A stretch of DNA of 64,000 nucleotides from contig JBEOJY010000001.1 in the NCBI GenBank assembly GCA_040275305.1, forward strand, positions 1 to 64,000. The letters run 5' to 3'. This stretch comes from JBEOJY01 sp040275305 (GTDB taxonomy: Bacteria > Pseudomonadota > Alphaproteobacteria > UBA9219). The notes under the pieces were generated by a model. It was not told the origin of the DNA and did not search any database. It was given only the letters and a program-made list of their open reading frames with translations. The position numbers and the translations under genes were made by a program. This document shows positions 53,238 to 61,610 of the stretch, one piece after another (within the stretch, counting starts at the first letter, position 1; each line of letters opens with the position of its first letter).

Positions 53238-53348
53238 CCCTCGCCCCCGTGAGGGGGAGAGGGTTGGGGTGAGGGGGCGAATTAGTCGATTGAATCCAAA
53301 TGCCACCCTCACCCCAAACCCCTCTCCCTCCCGTGGAGGGCGAGGGGC
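53238..53348. repeat. Paired GC-rich repeat (CCCTCACCCC family), copy 2
   Basis: A copy at 53238-53278 and its inverted partner at 53302-53348 form a large stem. The right arm is nearly the same as 6-54. Occupies the 286-base gap between the Pif1-like gene and obg, both on the minus strand. Confidence 0.75.
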
Positions 53349-53423
53349 TTTACGCCGCGCTTGTCGCAACATAAGTCCAACTCTTCAGGTGTGTTGGTAT
53401 ATACCCTGATTTTTCCTATAAAA

Positions 53424-55013
53424 CTACCCTTTTGCGCGGCGTTTGACCGGGGGGGCGGGTTGGATCTCTAGGATTCTGTCGACGCTGAAGAGGCGTTCTT
53501 CTTGCCGAAGCGTGCAGAAGGCCTTCATGCCGTGGAAGGTTTTGCCCTTGAATTCCTCCTCGCCGAGCGTCAGGGGGCGCACGGTTCGGCTGGTTTTATC
53601 GTCGTTTCCTTTTAGATAGACGATGTCGATCAGGCTTTTGGCGCAAATGGCTCTTTTGATCAGGTCGAGCTTGTCGTCGCGCGGCAAGGCTGCTTGGGCG
53701 CGGTCGTATTTTTGCGCAGTGAGGAACTTGAAGACGCGGTGATCGATGCGGATATGCTGTTTCGCGATGGGGGTCATAAGCTCGATGCCCTGAAACGACG
53801 TGCATCGGCTTAAGGCGACGTAGACTTGCCCGGTCGCGAAGGCGCCTCGGTCGAGGTCGAGCGCGACGTGGTCAAAGGTTTTGCCTTGGCTTTTGTGGAT
53901 CGTGACGGCCCAGGCGAGGCGAAACGGGAACTGCGTGAAGGTTCCGACGGGTTCCGAGACGATGGTTTCGCCCTCGATGCCGAAGCGGTAAACTTCCCAT
54001 GTGTGGGGGCTGACATCGACAAGCTCGTTCTCTTCTTCGAGCCGCACGAGCAGATAGGGGGCTTCTCCCTCGACTTCCTTCAAGTCTTCGATTACGCCGA
54101 GGCTGCCATTGACCCAGCGCTTGTTCTGGTCGTTGTTCAGCATCATGATCTGCGCGCCGATTTTGAAGCGCAAATCGTTCGCGGTCGGGATGTATTCCTT
54201 GCCGAACTCGCCTTTGAGGATCGCTTGGGCGTGGAAGGTTTTGCCTTTGAGCGCGGACAGGTGTTCTTCGTTGATTTCGTCGGCGCGGCGGTTGGTCGTG
54301 GTGAGGCAGATGGCGAGCTTGCGGCTTTTGCGCGCTGGCATTTTTCCGGACGACGCGATCAGGCGGCTGTTGAGTAGGTCAATGTCTTCCGGTTCGACGG
54401 AGTTATTGCGGATGCGGTTGAGCAATCTGACGAAAGATTCGTCTTTTTGGCGGTAGATTTTTTCTAGCTCGATCGTCTCCAGCGGCATGTCTTGTAATGC
54501 GCGGGCGCTGAAGAAATAGGGCGTTTCGTAATGCGTGGAGAAGATTTCCCGCTCCTGAGAGGTCACGACGGGCGGAAGCTGGCACAAATCTCCGATGAAG
54601 ATCATGCGCACGCCGCCGAAAAGCTGCTCCGGTTTCGGGCCGTACATGCGCAGGAACACGTCCATGCAATCGAGCAAATCGGCTCGTACCATCGAGATTT
54701 CGTCGATCACGATGGTTTTGAGCTTTTTGTACAGTTTGGCGTTGCGCGGCTTGGTTTTCTTGTCGCGGATCTTTTGCGGCGTCACGTCGACGTAGAAGTT
54801 GAAGAAGCTGTGGATCGTCTGGCCCTTAACGTTAAGCGCCGCCACGCCGGTAGGCGCGAGGATCACGGGGTTTTTTCGCGTCGCGCGGCAGAACTCCGTC
54901 AGCAGCGTCGACTTGCCGGTTCCCGCGCGTCCGGTGATGAAAAGGCAGCCTTTGCCCGTCTCCATCATTTGGAGCGCGTGTTTGAACTGGTCGTTAAGTT
55001 CAATTTTGGGCAT
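53424..55013 (-). CDS. Pif1/RecD-like helicase with C-terminal WYL-like domain
   Basis: 529 residues. Helicase motifs: Walker A G-R-A-G-T-G-K-S-T (28-36), A-P-T-G-V-A-A-L, Walker B V-I-D-E-I-S-M-V (103-110), G-D-x-x-Q-L-P-P (140-147), and the C-terminal R-L-A-W-A-V-T-I-H-K-S-Q-G-K-T-F with V-Y-V-A-L-S-R. The tail (about 452-516: I-D-I-V-Y-L-K ... R-T-V-R-P-L ... F-H-G-M-K-A-F-C ... R-L-F-S-V-D-R-I) has the make-up of a WYL domain, which binds nucleic acid or nucleotides. Pif1 enzymes unwind G-quadruplexes and forked DNA. The fusion is unusual but coherent. Confidence 0.85.
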   Translation of the reverse strand: MPKIELNDQFKHALQMMETGKGCLFITGRAGTGKSTLLTEFCRATRKNPVILAPTGVAALNVKGQTIHSFFNFYVDVTPQKIRDKKTKPRNAKLYKKLKTIVIDEISMVRADLLDCMDVFLRMYGPKPEQLFGGVRMIFIGDLCQLPPVVTSQEREIFSTHYETPYFFSARALQDMPLETIELEKIYRQKDESFVRLLNRIRNNSVEPEDIDLLNSRLIASSGKMPARKSRKLAICLTTTNRRADEINEEHLSALKGKTFHAQAILKGEFGKEYIPTANDLRFKIGAQIMMLNNDQNKRWVNGSLGVIEDLKEVEGEAPYLLVRLEEENELVDVSPHTWEVYRFGIEGETIVSEPVGTFTQFPFRLAWAVTIHKSQGKTFDHVALDLDRGAFATGQVYVALSRCTSFQGIELMTPIAKQHIRIDHRVFKFLTAQKYDRAQAALPRDDKLDLIKRAICAKSLIDIVYLKGNDDKTSRTVRPLTLGEEEFKGKTFHGMKAFCTLRQEERLFSVDRILEIQPAPPVKRRAKG

Positions 55014-55116
55014 AAGGTTCTGGCGAATGGTGTTGCGGCTTTTGCGTTCTTAGCACTAAGATGAGGTTCGTTCCACCATTGTTCGCGCCGCCGTTTCACC
55101 TATTTGTGGAGGACTT

Positions 55117-55716
55117 ATGCGCAAAGTCTTGAATTTCTGCGTTGCATTGGCGTTCTGCGGCTTTTTTGCTGTAGCCATTAAGCCGGCGCACGCTGCCTCC
55201 TATTACGTCGCGCCGGGGCAGGTGAGCGCGGAAATTCGCGTGGCGGGAGCGGGGGAGGGGCGGCCTGATTTGCTGGGGCAATTCGGCACGGCGACGGGGA
55301 GTTTCGATTATGATGCTGCGAGCCATGTTTTGAGCCGATTGCGCGTGGCGATCGACGGGGATTCTCTTTCGGCGTCGAACTATGGCAGTCAGCGCGAGCT
55401 TGCCGCTATGCTTGAGGCGGATGCTTTCCGCGAGATTTCTTTGGCGTCTTCCGGGCGCGTGACGCTGACAGACGGCAAGGGAGAGGTGAAGGGGTTGCTG
55501 ACTTTGCATGGCGTAACAAAGCCGGTCACGGCGCAGGTCGAGGTGACGGGAGGTTCTCCGGACGGCGGTATTTCGTCGCAACGCGGAGGCGCGAGGATGT
55601 CGTTGAAGGTTGATGTCAAGCGCGGCGATTTTGGTATTAGCGACGATCCGGACGAGGAGAAGAAGTTCGGTAGCTCGCTGACGCTTGCGCTGGAAATGCA
55701 GGGGGTCAGGCAGTAA
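55117..55716 (+). CDS. YceI family periplasmic lipid-binding protein
   Basis: 199 residues. Signal peptide (about 1-27, ending A-H-A-A), then the YceI beta-barrel: G-S-F-D-Y-D, L-T-L-H-G-V-T-K-P-V-T, V-D-V-K-R-G-D-F-G-I. The family binds isoprenoid-like lipids; no catalytic role is known. Preceded by GGAGGAC. Single gene between divergent and convergent neighbours. Confidence 0.88.
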   Translation: MRKVLNFCVALAFCGFFAVAIKPAHAASYYVAPGQVSAEIRVAGAGEGRPDLLGQFGTATGSFDYDAASHVLSRLRVAIDGDSLSASNYGSQRELAAMLEADAFREISLASSGRVTLTDGKGEVKGLLTLHGVTKPVTAQVEVTGGSPDGGISSQRGGARMSLKVDVKRGDFGISDDPDEEKKFGSSLTLALEMQGVRQ

Positions 55717-55843
55717 GCAAAATCTTGGCATTCAAGTTGTTTTGAAACAAGAATAGCTTTTCAGCAGGGACAGTGCGATTTCGTCCCGTAACGAGGGGGG
55801 ATCAAGTTGTCTTTGCCGCAAGAACTTTCCTCGCCTTGGAGTC

Positions 55844-55876
55844 AAGAAAAACCTCCTTCCCGTGAGGGAAGGAGGT
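55844..55876 (-). terminator. Intrinsic terminator of the bactofilin gene
   Basis: Perfect 10-bp stem CCTCCTTCCC/GGGAAGGAGG (55852-55861 and 55866-55875) with a 4-base loop. On the minus strand it is followed by a T-rich run. Lies 32 bases after the bactofilin stop. Confidence 0.85.
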
Positions 55877-55907
55877 GTTATCAGACGAGTTTTGTGTAGT
55901 AATCGCG

Positions 55908-56564
55908 TTACGCCGACTTGCGCTCCGCAGCCTTGCGTTCGTTTTCTTCGTCTTCGGAGAAGGCGGCAAACTTAGCGGCGCTCTTGAAGCCGACATTGTT
56001 TGATCCGGCTTGCGCCGCTCCGCCGCTGACCTGCATTTCGCCGATGATTTGGCCTCCAGCGCAGACTTCGAGTTCGCCGTATTTGACGATGCCGCTTATG
56101 CGGCCTGTGGCGCGGACGGTCAGGCGGCCATGGACGACGAGTTGGCCGTCATAGCGTCCGGCGATGTCGGCGTTTTCGATTTCGACATTGCCACGGAATT
56201 GGCCTGATTCAGCAATTTGCAGAAGCTTACCGTCCGTCAATTTGGCTTCGACCTTGCCTTCGACGATCAGGATGTCGCAGGAAGCGATTTCACCCGCGAG
56301 CGAAAGGCCTTTGCCTACGGTCAGAGTGCGGTCGCTTTCGCTAATGGGAGAGCGGCGCTGCGATGGCGCAGCCGGGGCGGCGGAAGTTTCTACAAAGCGA
56401 CGGTTCATGCTGGTTGCTCCGGGGCTACGTGCGGCCGGGGCCGCGACAGGGGATGGTTCGTTTGACATTGGACGGGGGGCCGCAGGCGAAGCAATTGCCT
56501 CCGAGCGAGAGATGCTTTCCTGATTTTCGGCTTCTGTGCCGTCTGGTTTGCGGGGTCCGAACAT
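55908..56564 (-). CDS. Bactofilin
   Basis: 218 residues. Disordered Pro/Ala/Ser N-terminal tail (about 1-85) and a bactofilin beta-helix (about 86-190): T-L-T-V-G-K-G-L-S-L-A-G-E-I, I-V-E-G-K-V-E-A-K, Q-F-R-G-N-V-E-I-E-N-A-D-I-A-G-R-Y-D-G, I-S-G-I-V-K-Y-G-E-L. Bactofilins polymerise into cytoskeletal filaments that direct wall growth or stalks. Single gene with its own terminator. Confidence 0.92.
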   Translation of the reverse strand: MFGPRKPDGTEAENQESISRSEAIASPAAPRPMSNEPSPVAAPAARSPGATSMNRRFVETSAAPAAPSQRRSPISESDRTLTVGKGLSLAGEIASCDILIVEGKVEAKLTDGKLLQIAESGQFRGNVEIENADIAGRYDGQLVVHGRLTVRATGRISGIVKYGELEVCAGGQIIGEMQVSGGAAQAGSNNVGFKSAAKFAAFSEDEENERKAAERKSA

Positions 56565-56763
56565 GGAGAGTCCTCCGGGACTTATTGTTTGTGGAATCAG
56601 TGAATAGGCGTTCTCGTTAACATGCAGCGCGACCAGAAAGCAAGAGGTGTGCGCGAAACATTTTTGGAATCTTCAGTTGGGAGCTTGTTGTTCCCACAGT
56701 TCTTGATTGCGCTGCATAGCTAGAGCACTATGCATATTTGTTTGACTTTTTTGGGGCATAGAT

Positions 56764-57579
56764 ATGTTGATCGATTCGCATTGTCATCTAAACAATCCAA
56801 AACTGGCACAGGATGTGCCAGGCGTTTTGGCGCGCGCGCGTCAGGCAGGAGTCGCCGGGTTCGTCACGATCGGCACGACGCGCAGTGAAGCCGATGAAGT
56901 CATTGCGATTGCCGAGGCAAATCAGTCCGTGTATTGCAGCGTCGGCGTTCATCCGCACGAGGCCGCAGGCGAAGGAGAGCAGGTTTCGGAGGATGAACTT
57001 GTCGCCCGCGCCGCGCATCCTAAGGTCATCGGTCTTGGCGAAACGGGGCTTGATTACTTTTACGAGCATTCGCCGCGCGAGATTCAGCGCGAAAGTTTCA
57101 GGCGTCATCTTCGCGCGGCCGCGCGCGTGGGGTTGCCTGTTATCGTGCATACGCGCGATGCCGAAGAAGACACGGCTTTGATCTTGACTGAGGAGCAAAC
57201 GGCGGCGCGAGCGTTAGGGCGTGATCTGACGGGCGTTTTGCATTGTTTTAGCTCAGGGCGGAAACTTGCGGAAGACGCGCTGGCGCTGGGATTTTATATA
57301 TCGTTATCGGGAATCATCACCTTCAAGAAATCGGTGGAGCTGCGCGATATCGCGCATGACGTGCCGATGGATCGATTGTTGGTCGAGACGGATGCGCCGT
57401 GGCTCGCGCCGGAACCTCATCGCGGCAAGCCGTGCGAGCCTGCGCACGTGGTCGAGACGGCGCGCGTTTTGGCGCAGGTCAAAGGTGTTTCGTATGACGA
57501 GATTGCGGCACGAACGACGGAGAATTTTTTAAGATTGTTTTCTAAGGTTTCTGGGGTTTCAGGAATGGACACGCCATGA
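56764..57579 (+). CDS. tatD: TatD family deoxyribonuclease / metal-dependent hydrolase
   Basis: 271 residues, TIM-barrel nuclease. Metal ligands: I-D-S-H-C-H-L at the start, V-G-V-H-P-H-E-A, G-E-T-G-L-D-Y, V-I-V-H-T-R, H-C-F-S-G and V-E-T-D-A-P-W-L-A-P. Removes damaged DNA ends or proofreads D-aminoacyl products in different homologues. First gene of the run tatD / MBL / glycosyltransferase / rsmB; stop overlaps the next start as ATGA. Confidence 0.93.
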   Translation: MLIDSHCHLNNPKLAQDVPGVLARARQAGVAGFVTIGTTRSEADEVIAIAEANQSVYCSVGVHPHEAAGEGEQVSEDELVARAAHPKVIGLGETGLDYFYEHSPREIQRESFRRHLRAAARVGLPVIVHTRDAEEDTALILTEEQTAARALGRDLTGVLHCFSSGRKLAEDALALGFYISLSGIITFKKSVELRDIAHDVPMDRLLVETDAPWLAPEPHRGKPCEPAHVVETARVLAQVKGVSYDEIAARTTENFLRLFSKVSGVSGMDTP

Positions 57580-58346
57580 AAGTGACAGTGCTTGGCTGCG
57601 GGTCTTCCGGTGGCGTGCCGTTGATTGGCAATCGTTGGGGATTATGCGATCCGCAGGAGCCGCGCAATCGCCGCAGCCGCGCTTCTGTGCTTATCGAGGA
57701 TTCCAAAACGGTCGCGCTTGTGGACATGACGCCGGATGCCCGCACGCAGCTGCTTGCCTGCGATTTGCAGGATCTTACCGCCGTGTTGTTCACGCATGCC
57801 CATGCCGATCATTGCCATGGGATTGACGAGTTGCGCAGTCTCAACTGGCTGACGGGCAAACCCATCGACATTTTTGCGGGACAGGAAACATTGGAGGAAT
57901 TGCGCGCGCGGTTTCCTTACGCGCTGGGCGAAACGAGGTCGCCGGGGCGAAGCGCATTTTATAAGCCTACTATGGTAACGCATGTGATTGAAGGGGCGTT
58001 CGCGGTTAACGGGCTGCGCGTTCTTCCCTTTGCGCAAAAGCATGGCCCGATACAGTCTTTGGGGTTTCGGTTCGGAGCTTTCGCCTATTCCACCGACGTG
58101 TCGGAACTGGGCGAAGCCGCCTTTGCCGTTTTGGAGGGGGTGCGCTATTGGGTGGTCGATGCCGTGCGGCGCGAACCGCATCCAACGCATACCCATCTGG
58201 CGCGGACTTTGGACTGGATCGCGCGGGTGAGGCCGGAGCGAGCATGGCTTACGCATATGAACGAGACGATGGACTATCAAGCGCTGCTCAAAGAACTTCC
58301 GTCACATGTGCAGCCCGCCCATGACGGGCTGGTCATAGAATGTTGA
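57576..58346 (+). CDS. Metallo-beta-lactamase fold hydrolase (PhnP-like)
   Basis: 256 residues. MBL motif T-H-A-H-A-D-H-C-H-G with the H-x-H-x-D-H zinc set, a further G-V-P-L-I-G-N near the start and H-P-T-H-T-H-L at about 210. Resembles PhnP and the RNase Z-like phosphodiesterases commonly placed after tatD in alphaproteobacteria. Its natural substrate is unclear. Overlaps the glycosyltransferase start by 7 bases. Confidence 0.88.
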   Translation: MKVTVLGCGSSGGVPLIGNRWGLCDPQEPRNRRSRASVLIEDSKTVALVDMTPDARTQLLACDLQDLTAVLFTHAHADHCHGIDELRSLNWLTGKPIDIFAGQETLEELRARFPYALGETRSPGRSAFYKPTMVTHVIEGAFAVNGLRVLPFAQKHGPIQSLGFRFGAFAYSTDVSELGEAAFAVLEGVRYWVVDAVRREPHPTHTHLARTLDWIARVRPERAWLTHMNETMDYQALLKELPSHVQPAHDGLVIEC

Positions 58347-60250
58347 AAACCTGTTCTTATCGCGAGCGCGCGGCTGCGTCGCGCTGGTGTTACAGGGGCG
58401 CGCTTGGCGTGATGGTCGCGGTGGCGACGTTCGTCGTCCTCACCTTTCAGGATTTCGGCATTACGTGGGACGAGGAGCTGCAAAGCCAATATGGGCAGGC
58501 GGTGGTCGATTACTATCTGTCCCTGTTTAAGGACCAGAGATTCGATCAAATATTCAATCTCTACCTTTATGGCGGGTTGTTCGACGGCGTGGCTTCGGCG
58601 GTCAATCGGTTCACGCCGACAACGGTTTATGAAACGCGCCACTTACTTAATGCCGTCGTCGGAATGATTGGATTGTGGGGGACGTGGAGACTTAGCAAAT
58701 TACTTGGCGGGAGCATGGGCGGGCTTCTGGCGCTCATTCTCCTCGCGCTCACGCCGATATATCTGGGGCCGATGTTCAACAACCCCAAGGATATTCCTTT
58801 CGCGGCGGGCCTTATCTGGACGCTTTATTACATGGCCAAGGGGTATGCGTTGCCGTTGGCAACAGTTGATTCAATGAAGAACCGTCATTGCGAGGAGCCG
58901 AAGGCGACGTGGCAATCCAGAGTTCCACAGGACAGAGCTTGTGATTCTGGATTGCCACGTCGCCTTCGGCTCCTCGCAATGACAGCCTTTGCTCGTTGCG
59001 TGGGAGTGAGGAAAAAAGCAGGCCTGTCGGCAAGACAGCGATTGCTCGTTAAGTTGGGCGTCGTTCTGGGGCTGACGCTTGGCGTGCGCGTAGGCGGCGC
59101 GATGGTGGTCGCGTTCTGGCTGGCGCCGTGGGGGCTGGAGGCGTTGGCGAGTCTTTGCCACAAGCTTTCCAAGGGGCGCTTGCTGAAGCTCCCCCACCCT
59201 AACCCTCCCCGCAAGGGGGAGGGAAACTGGTTGCGCAATCTTCGTAGTCTTTCCCGGTTTCCCGGCTGTTGTTGGTTTGTTTTGAGGCCTTACCTTGTCG
59301 ATGTCGGGTTGCGTTTTGTCTTACCTGTTTGCGCGATTGCTTATCTTGTGATGCTGGTGTGCTGGCCGTGGGCGCAGATGAATCCGATCATCAATCCTTT
59401 GCGCGCGCTTGGAGAATTCAGCAATTTTCCTCAGGATGTCGAGGTGTTGATCGCGGGAGAAATCAGGCGTTCGACCCAGTTGCCATGGTATTATGTGCCG
59501 CTTTATTTCATGGTGCAGCTGCCTGAGTTTCTGCTTGCGCTGTTGGGAGCGTCGGTTGTGGCGCTGCCTTTCGCGGCGCGGAAGATGGATAGGCCGCGCA
59601 GGCAGGCTTTGCTGCTTCTGATGCTGATGGCATTCGCGCCTATCCTTTACGCGATGGCGCGACGTCCCGCGCTATACGATGCCGTCAGGCATTTCACCTT
59701 CGCCGTGCCGTTGTTCTGCGTCTTTGCGGCGCTGACGATCACCCATATTGCGGCGTGGGGGGCGGAGCGGATTCGCTCGCCCATCGGTCGTCGAACCACT
59801 TTGATCGTAGCGATTATGGCGGGGCTTTTGCTTGCCGGGAATCAGATCAGGATCATGGCGGCGCTGCATCCTTACGAGTATATCTACGCGAACGCTTTTG
59901 CGGGCGGCGTGAAGGGCATTTTTGGCCGTTACGAGCTGGATTACTGGGGGTCGTCTTTCAAAGAGACGGCAGAGAAGATCCAGTCTTTGGTCGATAGCGA
60001 AGGCGGCGTTCCGCCGGGGCAGCTTACCCGTATCGCGATTTGCGGGCCGTGGGATGCGGCGATGATCTACCTGCCGCCGAATTTCGATCCGGTGGAAGCT
60101 AACAAGCCTGCTGAATTCTTTCTTTCGACGACACGCTGGATGTGCCACAACATGCGGCCCGGACGCGAAGTGATCCGGGTCGAGCGCATGGGCGCGCCGC
60201 TGGCCATCGTCAAGGATTTGCGCCCTGTGGACACTATCAGGAAACAGTGA
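58340..60250 (+). CDS. GT-C-like integral membrane glycosyltransferase with repeat-derived insertions
   Basis: 636 residues with about ten membrane helices. The D-x-x-x-T-W-D-E-E motif (about 40) is the first-loop acidic pair of GT-C (ArnT/PMT-type) transferases that use a lipid-linked sugar. Two segments are made of repeats: residues about 182-215 are coded by a perfect palindrome at 58884-58983, and about 284-296 by a GC-rich repeat at 59190-59226. Both lie in hydrophilic loops between helices and keep the frame. The rest reads as an ordinary protein through to a C-terminal R-V-E-R-M-G-A-P-L-A-I-V. Third gene in the operon. Confidence 0.8.
   Translation: MLKTCSYRERAAASRWCYRGALGVMVAVATFVVLTFQDFGITWDEELQSQYGQAVVDYYLSLFKDQRFDQIFNLYLYGGLFDGVASAVNRFTPTTVYETRHLLNAVVGMIGLWGTWRLSKLLGGSMGGLLALILLALTPIYLGPMFNNPKDIPFAAGLIWTLYYMAKGYALPLATVDSMKNRHCEEPKATWQSRVPQDRACDSGLPRRLRLLAMTAFARCVGVRKKAGLSARQRLLVKLGVVLGLTLGVRVGGAMVVAFWLAPWGLEALASLCHKLSKGRLLKLPHPNPPRKGEGNWLRNLRSLSRFPGCCWFVLRPYLVDVGLRFVLPVCAIAYLVMLVCWPWAQMNPIINPLRALGEFSNFPQDVEVLIAGEIRRSTQLPWYYVPLYFMVQLPEFLLALLGASVVALPFAARKMDRPRRQALLLLMLMAFAPILYAMARRPALYDAVRHFTFAVPLFCVFAALTITHIAAWGAERIRSPIGRRTTLIVAIMAGLLLAGNQIRIMAALHPYEYIYANAFAGGVKGIFGRYELDYWGSSFKETAEKIQSLVDSEGGVPPGQLTRIAICGPWDAAMIYLPPNFDPVEANKPAEFFLSTTRWMCHNMRPGREVIRVERMGAPLAIVKDLRPVDTIRKQ
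58884..58983. repeat. Perfect 100-bp palindrome inside a coding gene (RPE-like)
   Basis: Arms 58884-58920 and 58947-58983 are exact complements over 37 bases, loop 26 bases. Same family as 3044-3227. It is read through in frame in the glycosyltransferase and adds about 34 residues (H-C-E-E-P-K-A-T-W-Q-S-R ... L-R-L-L-A-M-T). Palindromic elements that insert in frame are known from Rickettsia. Confidence 0.95.
59190..59226. repeat. GC-rich repeat fragment inside the same gene
   Basis: CCCTAACCCTCCCC with GGGGGAGGG; a relative of 6-54 and 53238-53348. In frame it codes for P-H-P-N-P-P-R-K-G-E-G. Confidence 0.75.
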
Positions 60251-60257
60251 TCGGGAC

Positions 60258-61610
60258 ATGACACCTTCCGCGCGGCTGCAGGCCGTTCTTGAGATCCTTG
60301 TTGAAATCGCGGAGATCGCGCGTCCGGCGGATGCTCTGGTGAGCGGGTATTTCCGCGCCAGACGCTATATCGGCAGCAAGGACCGCGCGGCGGTCGTGGG
60401 GATGGTCTATGGCGTTATGCGGCATCATGCGCGGCTGGGGTGGTGGCTCGCGCGGGGCGTTCCCAATGCGGAGGAACGGCAACAAGACGCAATGCAAGGC
60501 GCTCGCGAAAGGCTGCTTGCGTATCTGTCCTTCGTCGAGCGCATGGAGTTCAAGATCATAGACGAGCTGTTCAGCGGCGGAAAATACGCTCCGGCAAGTT
60601 TGGGGAAGGGCGAGAAGTTTTTGCTGCAGGCATGGACGGGGCATACCGTTTTGCATCCCGCCATGCCGGAGGAGGTACTTTGCGAATGTCCGGAATGGGC
60701 GGCGGGGCGCTTGCGAGAGCGGTTCGGCGATGCGTTCGTCGGGGAGATGGAGGCGATGTTACGGCCTGCGCCGCTTGATCTGCGGATCAATCCTTTGAAG
60801 GCGAAGCGCGAGGAGATTCTGGCTGAGCTTGCGCGGCAGGAGATGAAGGCGGAGCCTTGCCGTTATTCTCCGCTTGGCGTACGGGTAGCGGCACGCCCTG
60901 CGCTCAATGCTTTGCCTATGCTTAAAGATGGGAAGGTTGAGATTCAGGACGAAGGCTCGCAGTTGGTCGCGATGCTGGTCGAGGCCGCGCCGGGACAGCG
61001 CGTGGTCGATTTTTGTGCGGGCGCGGGCGGCAAGACTTTGGCCATCGCGGCGCAGATGCAGAATAAGGGGCATGTGGTGGCTTGCGATGTGCTGGAAAAG
61101 CGGCTTAAGCGCAGCGGCGAGAGGTTTCGGCGGGCGGGCTTGCACAATATAGAGATCAAGCCTTTGGCGAATGAGCACGATCCATGGGTCAAGAAGCACA
61201 AGGCCGGGTTCGATCGCGTTGTGGTCGACGCGCCTTGCAGCGGGACGGGGACGTGGCGGCGCAATCCGGATTCGCGCTGGCGGCAGCTGGGGCCGGGGTT
61301 GGAAGCGTTATTGCCGTTGCAGGCCAGCATTTTGGCCAGCGCCGCGCGGCTGGCGAAGCCGGGCGGACGTGTGATCTACGCGACCTGTTCGCTCTTGCCG
61401 GATGAAAACGAACGACAAATCGAGGGATTTTTAGCGGCGCATCCCGATTTCAGGCTGGTCGATTATACAGAGGTTTGGGCGCGTGTCGCGGGCGTTGGTG
61501 TCTCGCCGCCCTGTCAGGATCCTTATCTTGCCCTTACCCCGGCACGGCATGGGTCCGATGGCTTCTTTGCTGCCGTGATGGAGCGGACTGTGTGTGCGGG
61601 GACCCCATAG
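60258..61610 (+). CDS. rsmB: 16S rRNA m5C967 methyltransferase
   Basis: 450 residues. N-terminal NusB-like helical part (about 1-140). The Rossmann methyltransferase domain follows with D-F-C-A-G-A-G-G-K-T-L, V-V-D-A-P-C-S-G-T-G-T-W-R-R-N-P-D and A-T-C-S-L-L-P-D-E-N-E. The Cys in the T-C-S motif is the catalytic one, and that in P-C-S releases product. Uses S-adenosylmethionine. Last gene of the operon. Its final 77 bases overlap the gene on the other strand. Confidence 0.94.
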   Translation: MTPSARLQAVLEILVEIAEIARPADALVSGYFRARRYIGSKDRAAVVGMVYGVMRHHARLGWWLARGVPNAEERQQDAMQGARERLLAYLSFVERMEFKIIDELFSGGKYAPASLGKGEKFLLQAWTGHTVLHPAMPEEVLCECPEWAAGRLRERFGDAFVGEMEAMLRPAPLDLRINPLKAKREEILAELARQEMKAEPCRYSPLGVRVAARPALNALPMLKDGKVEIQDEGSQLVAMLVEAAPGQRVVDFCAGAGGKTLAIAAQMQNKGHVVACDVLEKRLKRSGERFRRAGLHNIEIKPLANEHDPWVKKHKAGFDRVVVDAPCSGTGTWRRNPDSRWRQLGPGLEALLPLQASILASAARLAKPGGRVIYATCSLLPDENERQIEGFLAAHPDFRLVDYTEVWARVAGVGVSPPCQDPYLALTPARHGSDGFFAAVMERTVCAGTP

